Shown one piece after another: positions 30,076-39,132 of a DNA stretch of 64,000 bases (position 1 is its first letter; each line of letters starts with the position of its first letter). Location: assembly GCF_009208565.1 (NCBI RefSeq), contig NZ_WFLK01000005.1, positions 186,001-250,000 on the forward strand, given 5' to 3'. The notes under the pieces are model-generated. The model saw only the letters and a program-made list of their open reading frames with translations, searched no databases and was not told the DNA's origin. The DNA comes from Janthinobacterium aquaticum (GTDB lineage: Bacteria; Pseudomonadota; Gammaproteobacteria; Burkholderiales; Burkholderiaceae_D). Both the position numbers and the translations under genes were made by a program.

Positions 30076-30477
30076 TCAGGACACGAACAGGTCCGGCTCA
30101 AGCGCCAGCCAGCCGTCGTAGGGACTGGCGGACAGCCAGCTGCGCAGCTGTTCGATATGCGTGGCGTCTGCCAGGCTGATGAACAGGCGCGCCGGCGGCT
30201 GGCGCAGGAGACGATTCAATGTTACACGCAATACCAGATTGCCGCTGCAGCACAGGCAACCGGGCGCGATGCGCAGCACTTGCAAGGTGGACGTATCGGT
30301 AGCGATCTGTGCTGCAGCCAGCTCGGTCAATATGGAATTGCCGCTAGCCAAGCCTTCGAGTATCGCGGCCGTGCTTTGCCCGGGCCGCAAGGCCGAGGCA
30401 ATAGCCGCCTCCCGCTCGTTGGCACGCCCGCCGCTGACCAGCGTCAGCAGCGTGGCGCGCCGGGGGGCTGGCGTCAC
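30076..30477 (-). CDS. CobW/G3E-like mini-protein lacking a P-loop
   Basis: 133 residues. The middle reads APGCLCCSGNLVLRVTLNRLL (Cys74, Cys76, Cys77), the CxCC metal motif and following helix of CobW/COG0523 GTPases, and then PPARLFISLADATHIEQLRSWL and YDGWL match the next CobW segment. The N-terminal position of the P-loop is occupied by LTLVSGGRANEREAAIASAL, with no GxxGxGK[ST], so GTP binding is unlikely. The start codon overlaps the stop codon of the response-regulator gene by four bases (ATGA), so the two genes are translationally coupled. It may be a metal-binding remnant or regulator; this is inference. The protein is about one third the normal CobW length. Confidence 0.82.
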   Translation of the reverse strand: MTPAPRRATLLTLVSGGRANEREAAIASALRPGQSTAAILEGLASGNSILTELAAAQIATDTSTLQVLRIAPGCLCCSGNLVLRVTLNRLLRQPPARLFISLADATHIEQLRSWLSASPYDGWLALEPDLFVS

Positions 30478-31196
30478 AGGTTTTTCTTGGCCAGCTTGCC
30501 TGGCTCGACGCCAAGCTGCTTGAGCTTGCGATAGAGATGGGTACGCTCGAGACCGGTTTTTTCCGCCACCCGCGTCATGCTGCCGCCTTCGCGGCCCAGG
30601 TGGTGTTCAAAATACATGCGCTCGAACGCGTCACGCGCTTCGCGCAGCGGCAGGTCGAACGACAGGTTGTAGCCGTGGCCTTCGGCCTGCGCAACCGGCG
30701 CAATGCCAGGGCGCACCATCATCTGCTGCGGCGCGCTGCCGCCAAAGGTGGGTGCCGGATGGCTGCTGGACTCCTCGGCCGGGGCCGGCGCTGCCGGACG
30801 CGGTGCAGCCGCTGGCGCACGCGCCGTTTCCTGGGCCCGCGTCAGGCCTTGCTGCACTGCCTTGAGCAGTTTTTGCAGGGCAATCGGCTTTTCCAGGAAG
30901 TTCAGCGCGCCGATGCGCGTCGCCTCGACTGCCGTATCGATGGTGGCGTGACCCGACATCATAATTACCGGCATGGTCAGCAAGCCATCGCGCTGCCATT
31001 CCTTGAGCAGGGTGACGCCATCGGTATCGGGCATCCAGATATCGAGCAGCACCAGGTCAGGCGCACCGGCGGCGCGCGCTTCGCGCGCCTGCTGCGCATT
31101 CTCGGCCAGCTGGATGGCATGCCCTTCGTCGCCCAATATCTCCGAGAGCAACTCACGGATACCCATTTCATCATCCACTACGAGTATGTTTGCCAT
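30474..31196 (-). CDS. NtrX-like response regulator without AAA+ domain
   Basis: 240 residues: a receiver domain (MANILVVDDEMGIRELLS; LVLLDIWMPDTDG with the phospho-accepting aspartate; MMSGHATIDTAVEA; LEKPI), an Ala/Pro-rich linker of about 90 residues, and a C-terminal Fis-type helix-turn-helix (GGSMTRVAEKTGLERTHLYRKLKQLGV). The AAA+ sigma-54 activation domain that usually lies between receiver and HTH in NtrX is absent, so it cannot activate sigma-54 directly. The start at 31196 is preferred because MANILVVDDE is the receiver start. It follows the sensor kinase by 112 bases and is coupled to the CobW-like gene. A hairpin GCGCACA/TGTGCGC lies at 31228-31246 in the gap. Confidence 0.92.
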   Translation of the reverse strand: MANILVVDDEMGIRELLSEILGDEGHAIQLAENAQQAREARAAGAPDLVLLDIWMPDTDGVTLLKEWQRDGLLTMPVIMMSGHATIDTAVEATRIGALNFLEKPIALQKLLKAVQQGLTRAQETARAPAAAPRPAAPAPAEESSSHPAPTFGGSAPQQMMVRPGIAPVAQAEGHGYNLSFDLPLREARDAFERMYFEHHLGREGGSMTRVAEKTGLERTHLYRKLKQLGVEPGKLAKKNL

Positions 31197-31308
31197 GCGT
31201 GTTTTGCCTTCCTCATTTCGCCGCCCTGCGCACACTCACTGTGCGCTGCGGTCACTATGATCTTATTAGTGTTTTAAATACTAAACCAGACTGTTACGCC
31301 AGCAATTG

Positions 31309-33588
31309 CTATGCCAGCGCATCTGGTGCCAACTTTAACAGCAAAATGACAACCGAAGCGCCACTGCTGTCGCTACGGTTCTCGATATCGATGCGGCCAC
31401 CATGTTCATCGATGATTTTCTTCACCATTGCCAGGCCCAGGCCCGTGCCGCGCGCCTTCGAGGTGACGTAAGGCTCGAACGCGCGCGCCAGGATTTTTGG
31501 CGCAAAGCCGGGACCGTTATCGGTGATGGCCATGCGTACTGCAATATTCACGCCACCGTCTGCACTGCGATAATGAATTGCTTCGGTGCGTACGTCAATG
31601 CGCGGATGCGGAGCGTCGGCCGGCAGATCGGCCATCGCGTCCTGCGCATTTTGCAAAAGATTGTGGATGACCTGGCGCAACTGCGTCGGGTCGCCCATCA
31701 CCATCGGCAGGTTCGGCGCCAGCTGCGGGTGGATGATATCGCCATCATCGCCGCGCAGATACAGGCCCAGTATTTCCTCGATCAGCTCGTTCAGACGCAG
31801 CGGTGACAGCACCGCCGGCGGCGTGCGCGCATAGTCGCGGAAGTCGTCGACCATGCGTTTCATGGCGTCGACCTGCTTGACGATGGTGGTGGTGGCGCGC
31901 TCGAGCAAGGCGGCGTCAGCGTCTTCAAGCTTGCTTTCCAGCTTCATCTGCAGGCGTTCGGCCGACAGCTGGATCGGCGTCAACGGATTTTTGATTTCAT
32001 GGGCCAGGCGGCGCGCCACCTCGCCCCAGGCGATCGAACGCTGGGCTGAAATCACGTCTGAAATATCATCGAACACCACGATATAGCCGCTGCCCGATTC
32101 GAGCGGCAGGCGCGAGCCGCGCGCCAGCAAGGTGATGTCGTGCTCGTCGGCGCTGCTGCCGGCGCGGCGCGGAATTTCAATCTGGCGCTGCCAGTGCAGG
32201 CGCTGCAGGTTGCGCCCGGCCGCCGTTTGCGCGCTTTGCGCTGAAAAGGCGCTGACGATGGCCTCACCAAACTCTTCCATGCCGCTGATGCCATTCAACG
32301 GCTGACCGGTCATGCTGGCGCCCGGATGCTGGAGGATGCGCTCGACCGATTCATTGCTGGTGACCAGACGGAAGTCGCCATCGAGCACCATCACGCCGGC
32401 CGACATATTGGCCAGCACCGACTCTAGGTGGGCCTTGGCGTTCTGCAGCGCGGCGCGGTTGCTTTCCACCGCCGTGCGCGCATCGAGCAACTGGCGCGTC
32501 ATGCTGTTGAATGACTGCGTCAGCGTGCCCAGCTCATCTTTCGTGGCCACGATGGGGCGCGGCGACAGGTCGCCGCCTGCCACCGCGCGCGTGCCTTCGG
32601 CCAGCACCAGCAGCGGCTGCGCCAAATGGCTGGCGATCAGGAAAGCGCTGCCGATTGCGCCGAAGATGGCCAGCAGCAGGGTCAGCGTGAGTATCTCCAT
32701 ATACATCTTGCGCAGGCCCACGCGCGCCACAAACCGTTCCTTGTATTCGCTGTAGGCAGCGCGCAGCATCTCGCCGTTGGTGGCCAGCTTGGGCGGCACC
32801 GATTTGAGCAACTGCAGGTAGCGCGGTGAAACGGAAGGACCGGGCACGCCCACCAGCACCCGCAGGCGCAGGCTGGTCGCCGCCTCAAGCGAAGACGGCG
32901 GCGTGGCGTGGGCGCCGCCGCCCGTCTCCATGCCGTTGTCATGCAATTCGGCGCCGCCCTCGGCCGAGGCATAGCCGGCCGGCGTGGCGGCCTGCGCCAG
33001 CATGGCGGCGGTCGGCAGATCGGCTCCGCTGTGCGAGCCGGCGCTGGCCAGCAGCACGCCGTCGCCGCTGACGATCATGACGTTTTGCATGCCTTCTTCG
33101 CGCAGCAGGCTGGTCAGCACTGCCGGCCCGGCCACCGGATCGTCGCGCATCTCTTCGACCGCCCGCTTGCCGCGGCGATCAAGTTCCACCAGCGCCGAAT
33201 CGAGCCCGGCGCGGCCCAGCTCCAGGCCCGACTCCAGCGCCGCTTCGATCCGGACGTTAAACCAGGACTCGATCGAATGGGAAACAAAGTTGACCGACAC
33301 CATGAAAATCACCAGGCCGGGCAAGATGCCGACGGCGGCAAACAGCAGCACCAGCCGCGCCATCAGCTTCGAGCCGAACTTGCCGCTCTTGTAGCGCGCA
33401 TACAGGCGCGCCAGCGAAATGCCAACCAGCGCCAGCAGCGATACGGCGACGGCCGCATTGAGGCCCAGCAGCCAGGAATAGTAGCGGTCAAAGAAACCGG
33501 AATTGTCGGAGGCCGAGGCCAGCAGGAACAGCAGGATGCTGACGATGCCGCCGGCGACGACCAGTAAATAACGCAAGGCCTGACTCAC
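31309..33588 (-). CDS. NtrY-like sensor histidine kinase
   Basis: 759 residues. Two N-terminal membrane segments (MSQALRYLLVVAGGIVSILLFLL; LLALVGISLARLYA and IFMVSVNF) frame a large extracytoplasmic region, then a third segment near 320 (TLTLLLAIFGAIGSAFLIAS), HAMP, a PAS-like region (VMVLDGDFRLVTSNESVERIL), the HisKA motif with its histidine (RRLAHEIKNPLTP) and the ATPase motifs DNGPGF and GTGLGLAMVKK. The gene starts with GTG, in overlap by one base with the stop of the DUF4390 gene (TAGTG). It is the sensor partner of the downstream regulator. The signal is unknown. Confidence 0.92.
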   Translation of the reverse strand: MSQALRYLLVVAGGIVSILLFLLASASDNSGFFDRYYSWLLGLNAAVAVSLLALVGISLARLYARYKSGKFGSKLMARLVLLFAAVGILPGLVIFMVSVNFVSHSIESWFNVRIEAALESGLELGRAGLDSALVELDRRGKRAVEEMRDDPVAGPAVLTSLLREEGMQNVMIVSGDGVLLASAGSHSGADLPTAAMLAQAATPAGYASAEGGAELHDNGMETGGGAHATPPSSLEAATSLRLRVLVGVPGPSVSPRYLQLLKSVPPKLATNGEMLRAAYSEYKERFVARVGLRKMYMEILTLTLLLAIFGAIGSAFLIASHLAQPLLVLAEGTRAVAGGDLSPRPIVATKDELGTLTQSFNSMTRQLLDARTAVESNRAALQNAKAHLESVLANMSAGVMVLDGDFRLVTSNESVERILQHPGASMTGQPLNGISGMEEFGEAIVSAFSAQSAQTAAGRNLQRLHWQRQIEIPRRAGSSADEHDITLLARGSRLPLESGSGYIVVFDDISDVISAQRSIAWGEVARRLAHEIKNPLTPIQLSAERLQMKLESKLEDADAALLERATTTIVKQVDAMKRMVDDFRDYARTPPAVLSPLRLNELIEEILGLYLRGDDGDIIHPQLAPNLPMVMGDPTQLRQVIHNLLQNAQDAMADLPADAPHPRIDVRTEAIHYRSADGGVNIAVRMAITDNGPGFAPKILARAFEPYVTSKARGTGLGLAMVKKIIDEHGGRIDIENRSDSSGASVVILLLKLAPDALA

Positions 33589-34181
33589 TACTCGGCCGTA
33601 TACAAAAAGGTTTTCTTGTTCGAGGACAAGCGCCAGTCGCTGTTATTGAAGGCGTTGACCTGGATCGGCTTGGGCAGGTAATCGCGGTCCATGCCCATGC
33701 GCAAGGTGACGTTATAGGTCTGCCCCACTTTCAGCGCGCCGCGCGCCGCCACCAGCCAGCGGCTGGGCCGGCGGATCAGGAACAGCGCATCGTCGAGCGT
33801 GGAAAAGGTCTGCTGCACGCTGCCGCCAACCGAGACATAATATTGCCGCAACAATACGTTGTAGGACAGCTTGCTGGTCTGGCGCGCCACGATGGCTTTC
33901 TCGTCGAACCAGTACCAGCGCGGCCGCGTCAATTCGATCTCGGTCGTGAAATACAGCGGCACGCCATGCTGTACCGCATCGTCGAGGTCGTGATTGAGGT
34001 CAAACGCATAGCTGGCAGCGAGCTTGTAGCCCTCTTCGCCGGACTCGATATAGGCGCGCGTGATGTCGACCACATCGGCGGCATGCGCCCGCGGCATCGA
34101 ACAGGCCAGCAGCAGCGTCAGGAACAGGAGGCGGAAAAAAGTCACAAGCGTGCGAGTGTAGTCCGTAAAGAAAGGGGGCAT
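33588..34181 (-). CDS. DUF4390 family secreted protein
   Basis: The start at 34181 gives an N-terminal hydrophobic segment (TLVTFFRLLFLTLLLACSMP) and an AHA-A type cleavage site, so the mature protein is extracytoplasmic. The mature part has VVDITRAYIESGEEGYKLAASY, then YFTTEIELTRPRWYWFDEKAIVARQTSKLSYNVLLRQYYV, characteristic of DUF4390. About 197 residues. Function unknown; the gene is between rsmB and the sensor kinase in many betaproteobacteria. It begins 19 bases after the rsmB stop and its stop codon overlaps the kinase start. Confidence 0.88.
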   Translation of the reverse strand: MPPFFTDYTRTLVTFFRLLFLTLLLACSMPRAHAADVVDITRAYIESGEEGYKLAASYAFDLNHDLDDAVQHGVPLYFTTEIELTRPRWYWFDEKAIVARQTSKLSYNVLLRQYYVSVGGSVQQTFSTLDDALFLIRRPSRWLVAARGALKVGQTYNVTLRMGMDRDYLPKPIQVNAFNNSDWRLSSNKKTFLYTAE

Positions 34182-34200
34182 GCCCGGTGTAAAACCGGAT

Positions 34201-35610
34201 CTAGGCCGCATTTTTTTGAAACAGCGCATAGAACAAGCCGTCATGGTCCTGCTCCGCACTGCCAGTTGGCAACAGCTGGCCGGGCGCAGGCAGACGCGTT
34301 GCATTATTGCGCACCGCAAAGGCAGCAGCCTGCGCTTCCGACTCCTGCGGCCACAAGGAGCAAGTCACGAACAACAATTTACCATCGGGACGCAGCATCT
34401 GCCACAAATTGTCCAGGATTTTGGCAGAAAGTGTGGCCAGTTGCAGTGCATCGCCCTTGCGGCGCAGCCAACGGATATCGGGGTGGCGGCGCACGATGCC
34501 CGAAGCCGTGCACGGCACATCGGCCAGGATGCGGTCGTACTGCTGGCCATCCCACCAAACGTTCGACTGGGCATCCTGCGCCTTCAGGGTCGCTGACAGG
34601 CCCAGTCGGTCAAGGTTCTCAGCGATGCGCGTCAGGCGTTTGGCGTCGGCATCGATGGCCGTCAGTTGCACATCGGCCAGTTCCAGCAGGTGGCCGGTCT
34701 TGCCGCCAGGCGCGGCGCACGCATCGAGCACGCGCATGCCGTCCTGCACATCGAGCAATGGCGCGGCCAGTTGCGCGCCCGCATCCTGCACCGACACCAC
34801 GCCGGCCTCGAAGCCGGGAATCAGCTGCACGCCGATCGGCTTGTCCAGGCGTACGGCAAACGGCCCGACCTGGCGCGCGGCAATACCGGCTTCGGCCAGC
34901 ACGGCCAGGTAGGCCTCGACCGTGCTCTTGCGGCGATTGACGCGCAAGGTCAGTGGCGGCGCCGCATTGCCGGCCGTCAGGATCGCCTGCCAGTCACGCG
35001 GATAGGCTGCACGCAGCGCATCGATCCACCACTGCGGATAATTCCATTGCGCCAGCGGCTGCTTCATGACTGCTTCGAGCAGGCTGGCGCGTTCGCGCTG
35101 GAAGCGGCGCAGCACGGCGTTGACCATGCCCTTGGCATGCGCCAGGTCAGGGTGAGCGGTCGCAGCCGTGACGGCCTGGTCGACCACCGTAAACTCTTCG
35201 TAGGGCCGCTCTTGCGGCTCGACCAGCATCAGCGCCAGCGCGCCGCACAGCAAGCCGGCCAGCATCGGCGGCTCGGGCGCCTTGGAGGTCATCAGGCTGA
35301 TCAGCGTATCGCTGCGGCCCAGCTGGCGCATGGTACGGTAGGAAATATCCTGGATCGCGCCGCGCGCCTGCGGATTGGCGTTCGACTGGGTAAAGACCTT
35401 GGCCAGCGCCTGCGGCAGGGCCGTGCCGGTGCGCACCTGCGCCACCGCATTGGCGGCGCCCAGCAGATAAAAGGCCAGCGAGTCCGTTGGCAGGTCGGCC
35501 TGGTAGCCGGGCTGCAGTACGGGCTTGACGGCAGGGTGATAGCTGGGGCGCAATGTCGGCGCGCCTGGCGCGGCTTTGGGTTTGAGTTTCAGCGTAGGGC
35601 GCTTGTTCAT
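34201..35610 (-). CDS. rsmB: 16S rRNA m5C967 methyltransferase
   Basis: 469 residues. An N-terminal NusB-like RNA-binding helical domain (~30-170; ISYRTMRQLGRSDTLI) is followed by the SAM-dependent methyltransferase: DACAAPGGKTGHLLELA (motif I), DVPCTASGIVRRHPDIRWLRR (motif IV with one catalytic cysteine) and LLFVTCSLWPQESEAQ (motif VI with the second cysteine). The PCxxSG stretch reads PCTASG instead of PCSGTG, a modest variant that keeps the cysteine. Leads the DUF4390/sensor/regulator operon. Diverges from argS with a 375-base gap. Confidence 0.94.
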   Translation of the reverse strand: MNKRPTLKLKPKAAPGAPTLRPSYHPAVKPVLQPGYQADLPTDSLAFYLLGAANAVAQVRTGTALPQALAKVFTQSNANPQARGAIQDISYRTMRQLGRSDTLISLMTSKAPEPPMLAGLLCGALALMLVEPQERPYEEFTVVDQAVTAATAHPDLAHAKGMVNAVLRRFQRERASLLEAVMKQPLAQWNYPQWWIDALRAAYPRDWQAILTAGNAAPPLTLRVNRRKSTVEAYLAVLAEAGIAARQVGPFAVRLDKPIGVQLIPGFEAGVVSVQDAGAQLAAPLLDVQDGMRVLDACAAPGGKTGHLLELADVQLTAIDADAKRLTRIAENLDRLGLSATLKAQDAQSNVWWDGQQYDRILADVPCTASGIVRRHPDIRWLRRKGDALQLATLSAKILDNLWQMLRPDGKLLFVTCSLWPQESEAQAAAFAVRNNATRLPAPGQLLPTGSAEQDHDGLFYALFQKNAA

Positions 35611-35985
35611 AGTTATCCGGTGTGGCAGCGCGCAAAGATGGCAAAGGTGTCAACACTTTGCAAGCGCGCGTAATCTAAAGGGTCGATTGTAGCGTTTGTC
35701 AGGCCTTCTGCACCAAGCGAATACCATGATCGCGGCGATTCGCCGCAAAAAAGTGCACATATGCAACTGGAACAAGACACGATGATGTTTTCGCGCACAA
35801 AACACGGGCGTCGCCCCACTTGCGTCGGTGGACAAGCATGCAAGAAACGCTACGCCCGTGGCGTATTGTTCCCGGCAGCAAACCAGTATAATTAACGCTG
35901 ACCGGGCGGCCGGAGGATACGCCGTCCCTTGTGCATCCCGATTTACTCTATTCAATCTTAATGCGGCAACGCCGCCATCCTGCTC
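35611..35985. promoter_or_regulatory. Divergent region between rsmB and argS
   Basis: 375 bases without a gene. A -10-like TATAAT lies at 35887-35892 on the argS strand; the nearest -35-like TTGTTC is only 15 bases away. A perfect small hairpin GCGGCGATTCGCCGC sits at 35732-35746 without a U-run on either side. No riboswitch or T-box is recognised. Confidence 0.35.
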
Positions 35986-37695
35986 ATGCTCGCCCAACAG
36001 AAACAAGAAATCATCGCCCTGTTCCAGGCCGCCCTGGCCCCCATCCTGGCCGGCACTTCGCTGACGCCGTCGGTGGTGCTGGAGCGACCACGCGACGCAT
36101 CGCACGGCGACGCCGCCTGCAATATCGCCATGCAACTGGCCAAGCAGCTGAAACAGAATCCGCGCGAACTGGCGCAAACCATCGTCACAGCCGTGCTGGC
36201 CAATCCGGCTGGCAAAGGCCTGATCGAGGCAGTGGAAATCGCCGGTCCGGGCTTTATCAATGTGCGCGTCTCGAACGCCGCCAAGCAGGCGGTGGTCAAC
36301 ACCATCCTGGCGCAAGGCGATCAATATGGCCGCAGCAGCGCTGGCGCCGGCAAGCAGGTGATCCTCGAATTCGTCTCGGCCAATCCGACCGGCCCGCTGC
36401 ACGTGGGCCACGGCCGCCAGGCGGCGCTGGGCGACGCTCTGTCGTCGCTGTTCGATGCGCAGGGCTACCAGGTCACGCGCGAGTTTTACTATAACGACGC
36501 CGGCGTGCAGATCCAGACCCTGGCCAATTCGGTACAGGCGCGCGCGCGCGGCTTCAAGCCGGGCGACGCCGAATGGCCCGAGTCGGCCTATAACGGCGAC
36601 TACATCAGCGATATCGCTGACGACTTCAAGGCCGGCAAGACCGTCTCGGCTAGCGACGGCCAGCCGGCCACGGCCAACGGCAATGTCGAGGACATCGATT
36701 CGATCCGCCCGTTTGCCGTGACCTACCTGCGCAACGAGCAGGATATCGACCTGCAGGCCTTTGGCGTGAAGTTCGACAATTACTACCTCGAGTCCTCGCT
36801 GTATGCGGACGGCAAGGTCAACAGCGCCGTCGAGAACCTGGTCAAGGCCGGTCACACCTACGAGCAGGACGGCGCGCTGTGGCTGCGCACCACCGAGTAT
36901 GGCGACGACAAGGACCGCGTGATGCGCAAGACCGACGGCACCTACACCTACTTCGTGCCGGACGTCGCCTATCACCTGGTCAAATGGCAGCGCGGCTACG
37001 GTCAGGCCATCAATATCCAGGGCAGCGACCACCACGGCACCATCGCGCGCGTGCGCGCCGGCCTGCAGGCGCTCGACATGGGCATCCCGCAAGGCTATCC
37101 CGACTACGTGCTGCACAAGATGGTCACCGTGATGAAGGACGGCGAAGAGGTCAAGATCTCGAAACGCGCCGGCTCCTACGTCACCGTGCGCGATCTGATC
37201 GAATGGTCGGGCGGCGGCGATATCGCCAAGGGCCGCGATGCGGTGCGCTTCTTCCTGATCTCGCGCAAGGCCGATACCGAATTCGTGTTCGACGTCGATG
37301 TGGCGCTGAAAACCACCGATGAAAACCCGGTCTATTACGTGCAGTACGCGCATGCGCGCATCTGCCGCATCCTGGAAAACTGGGGCGGCGACGTGTCCTC
37401 CATCGCTGGTGCCGACCTGTCTGCATTGACCGCGCCGACCGAGGCAACGCTGCTGGCCACGCTGGCGGCCTACCCGGAAATGCTGGCGCGCGCGCAAAGC
37501 GAACTGGGACCGCACCAGGTGGCGTTCTATCTGCGCGACCTGGCCGCCAACCTGCACAGCTTCTACTTTGCCGAAAAAGTGCTGGTCGAGGACGAAGCGC
37601 TCAAACTGGCGCGCCTGGCGCTGGTGCTCGCTGCGCGCCAGGTGCTGCGTAACGGCCTGTCGCTGATCGGCGTTTCCGCGCCAGAAAAAATGTAA
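35986..37695 (+). CDS. argS: Arginyl-tRNA synthetase
   Basis: Class I synthetase that charges tRNA-Arg. The HIGH motif appears as HVGHG in [20 protein letters not shown]; the KMSKS equivalent is KISKRAG in [15 protein letters not shown]. An N-terminal additional domain precedes the catalytic core and a C-terminal anticodon-binding helical domain ends with [19 protein letters not shown]. 569 residues, within the usual range. It leads a co-directional run: SPOR protein, dsbA, SDR, birA, coaX, SPOR protein. Confidence 0.97.
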   Translation: MLAQQKQEIIALFQAALAPILAGTSLTPSVVLERPRDASHGDAACNIAMQLAKQLKQNPRELAQTIVTAVLANPAGKGLIEAVEIAGPGFINVRVSNAAKQAVVNTILAQGDQYGRSSAGAGKQVILEFVSANPTGPLHVGHGRQAALGDALSSLFDAQGYQVTREFYYNDAGVQIQTLANSVQARARGFKPGDAEWPESAYNGDYISDIADDFKAGKTVSASDGQPATANGNVEDIDSIRPFAVTYLRNEQDIDLQAFGVKFDNYYLESSLYADGKVNSAVENLVKAGHTYEQDGALWLRTTEYGDDKDRVMRKTDGTYTYFVPDVAYHLVKWQRGYGQAINIQGSDHHGTIARVRAGLQALDMGIPQGYPDYVLHKMVTVMKDGEEVKISKRAGSYVTVRDLIEWSGGGDIAKGRDAVRFFLISRKADTEFVFDVDVALKTTDENPVYYVQYAHARICRILENWGGDVSSIAGADLSALTAPTEATLLATLAAYPEMLARAQSELGPHQVAFYLRDLAANLHSFYFAEKVLVEDEALKLARLALVLAARQVLRNGLSLIGVSAPEKM

Positions 37696-37715
37696 CCGTC
37701 AAGGCGCCTTTGTCC

Positions 37716-38420
37716 ATGAAACCAGTTTCCCGCACCACCCGCTTTACTTCGTCGCGCCGCCAGCAAGGCAATACGCTGGTCGGCATCATTATCGGCCTGG
37801 TCGTCGGCCTGGGCATCGCCGTGGTGGTGGCCCTGGTCATCTCCAAGGGCGCCTCGCCATTTACCGACAAGACCGCCAAGCCCAAGTCGGCCGATACGGC
37901 CGGCGGCCAGATCGCCGACCCGAACAAGCCGATGTATGGCAACCGCGATGCGGCGCGGGAAGCGGCGCGCGATTTTTCCAAGGAGCCGCGCGAGACGGTC
38001 ATTCCTGGCCAGCCGACGGCGCCCAAGGAAGAGCCTGATGCATTGCAGGAGCTGATCGGCAGCCTGAAGGACAAGCCGGCGCCGAAAGCTCCGGCGGCCC
38101 CGGCGGCCGCGCCCGCCCCTGCACCTGCTGCGGCCCCGGCAGCGGCAGTGCCGCCGCAGGCCAAGGCCGATGCAGCGTCCGACAAATGGATTTATTATCT
38201 GCAGGCCGGCGCCTTCCGTGACATGGCGGACGCCGAAAGCACGCGCGGCAAGTTGGCCCTGCTGGGCTTTGAAGCGGCCATCAGCGACCGCAGCACCGAT
38301 GCCGGCGTGCTGCACCGCGTACGGATCGGCCCGTTCAATCAGCTCGACGCCATGAACCGCGCGCGCGCCAAACTGTCTGAAAGCGGCATCGATGTCGCTG
38401 TCGTTCGCAACCAAAAATAA
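37716..38420 (+). CDS. SPOR-domain protein, FtsN-like
   Basis: 234 residues with a single N-terminal membrane anchor (TLVGIIIGLVVGLGIAVVVALVI), a proline/alanine-rich linker (~115-150) and a C-terminal SPOR domain (KWIYYLQAGAFRDMADAESTRGKLALLGFEAAISDR). SPOR domains bind denuded glycan strands at division sites. The architecture resembles FtsN but the sequence between is not diagnostic. Start ATG at 37716; AAGG lies about 11 bases upstream. It starts 20 bases after argS and 9 bases before dsbA. Confidence 0.85.
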   Translation: MKPVSRTTRFTSSRRQQGNTLVGIIIGLVVGLGIAVVVALVISKGASPFTDKTAKPKSADTAGGQIADPNKPMYGNRDAAREAARDFSKEPRETVIPGQPTAPKEEPDALQELIGSLKDKPAPKAPAAPAAAPAPAPAAAPAAAVPPQAKADAASDKWIYYLQAGAFRDMADAESTRGKLALLGFEAAISDRSTDAGVLHRVRIGPFNQLDAMNRARAKLSESGIDVAVVRNQK

Positions 38421-38429
38421 GGAATCAGC

Positions 38430-39101
38430 ATGCGCTTCATGAAAAAGGTCTTGTTTGCCGCCGCCCTGTGCGTCGCTGCCACCGGTGCCTCGGCCTCGCC
38501 GGCCGACCCGAAAAACGGCGTCGAGTACGAAACCCTGGCCACGCCACAGGCGACCGAATCGGGCAAGAAGATCGAAGTGACCGAGTTTTTCGCCTATTAC
38601 TGCCCGCATTGCAATGTGCTCGATCCGCAGCTGGCCGCCTGGGTCAAGAAGCAGGGCGACAATATCGCGTTCAAGCGCGTGCATGTATCTGCCAACGAAG
38701 CCGTGGCGCCGCAGCAGCGCCTGTACTTCACCCTGCAGGCGATGGGCCTGACCGAACAACTGCACAGCAAGATCTTCCGCGCCATGCACGTTGAACACAA
38801 CCGCCTCAATACCGATGAAGCCGTGTTTGATTTTGTGGCCAAAAACGGCGTCGACCGCCAGAAATTCATCGACACCTACCGCTCGTTCGGCGTAGCCGGC
38901 CGCGTGCGCAAGGCCGACGCCATGATGCAGGCCTATAACGTCACCTTCTGGCCGATGATCGCCATCGACGGGCGCTACATCACCTCGCCATCGCAGGCCG
39001 ACAAGGGCAGCCAGTCCGCCCGCAATGAAGAGCAGCTCAATGCGCAGGCGCTGACCGTGATGGACATCCTGGTGGCCAAGGCCCGGGCAGAAAAGAAATA
39101 A
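38430..39101 (+). CDS. dsbA: Periplasmic thiol:disulfide oxidoreductase DsbA
   Basis: 223 residues with a signal peptide (MRFMKKVLFAAALCVAATGASA) and the active-site motif CPHC in EFFAYYCPHCNVLDPQL, then the alpha-helical insertion and the cis-Pro region VTFWPMIAIDG (here TFWP). It introduces disulfides into exported proteins. RBS AAGGA is visible upstream. It follows the SPOR gene closely and precedes an SDR gene. Conserved partner order argS-SPOR-dsbA. The symbol could also be dsbL in some schemes. Confidence 0.92.
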   Translation: MRFMKKVLFAAALCVAATGASASPADPKNGVEYETLATPQATESGKKIEVTEFFAYYCPHCNVLDPQLAAWVKKQGDNIAFKRVHVSANEAVAPQQRLYFTLQAMGLTEQLHSKIFRAMHVEHNRLNTDEAVFDFVAKNGVDRQKFIDTYRSFGVAGRVRKADAMMQAYNVTFWPMIAIDGRYITSPSQADKGSQSARNEEQLNAQALTVMDILVAKARAEKK

Positions 39102-39132
39102 GCATGACCGCCCTGCCCGCGCGCGCTGCCTG

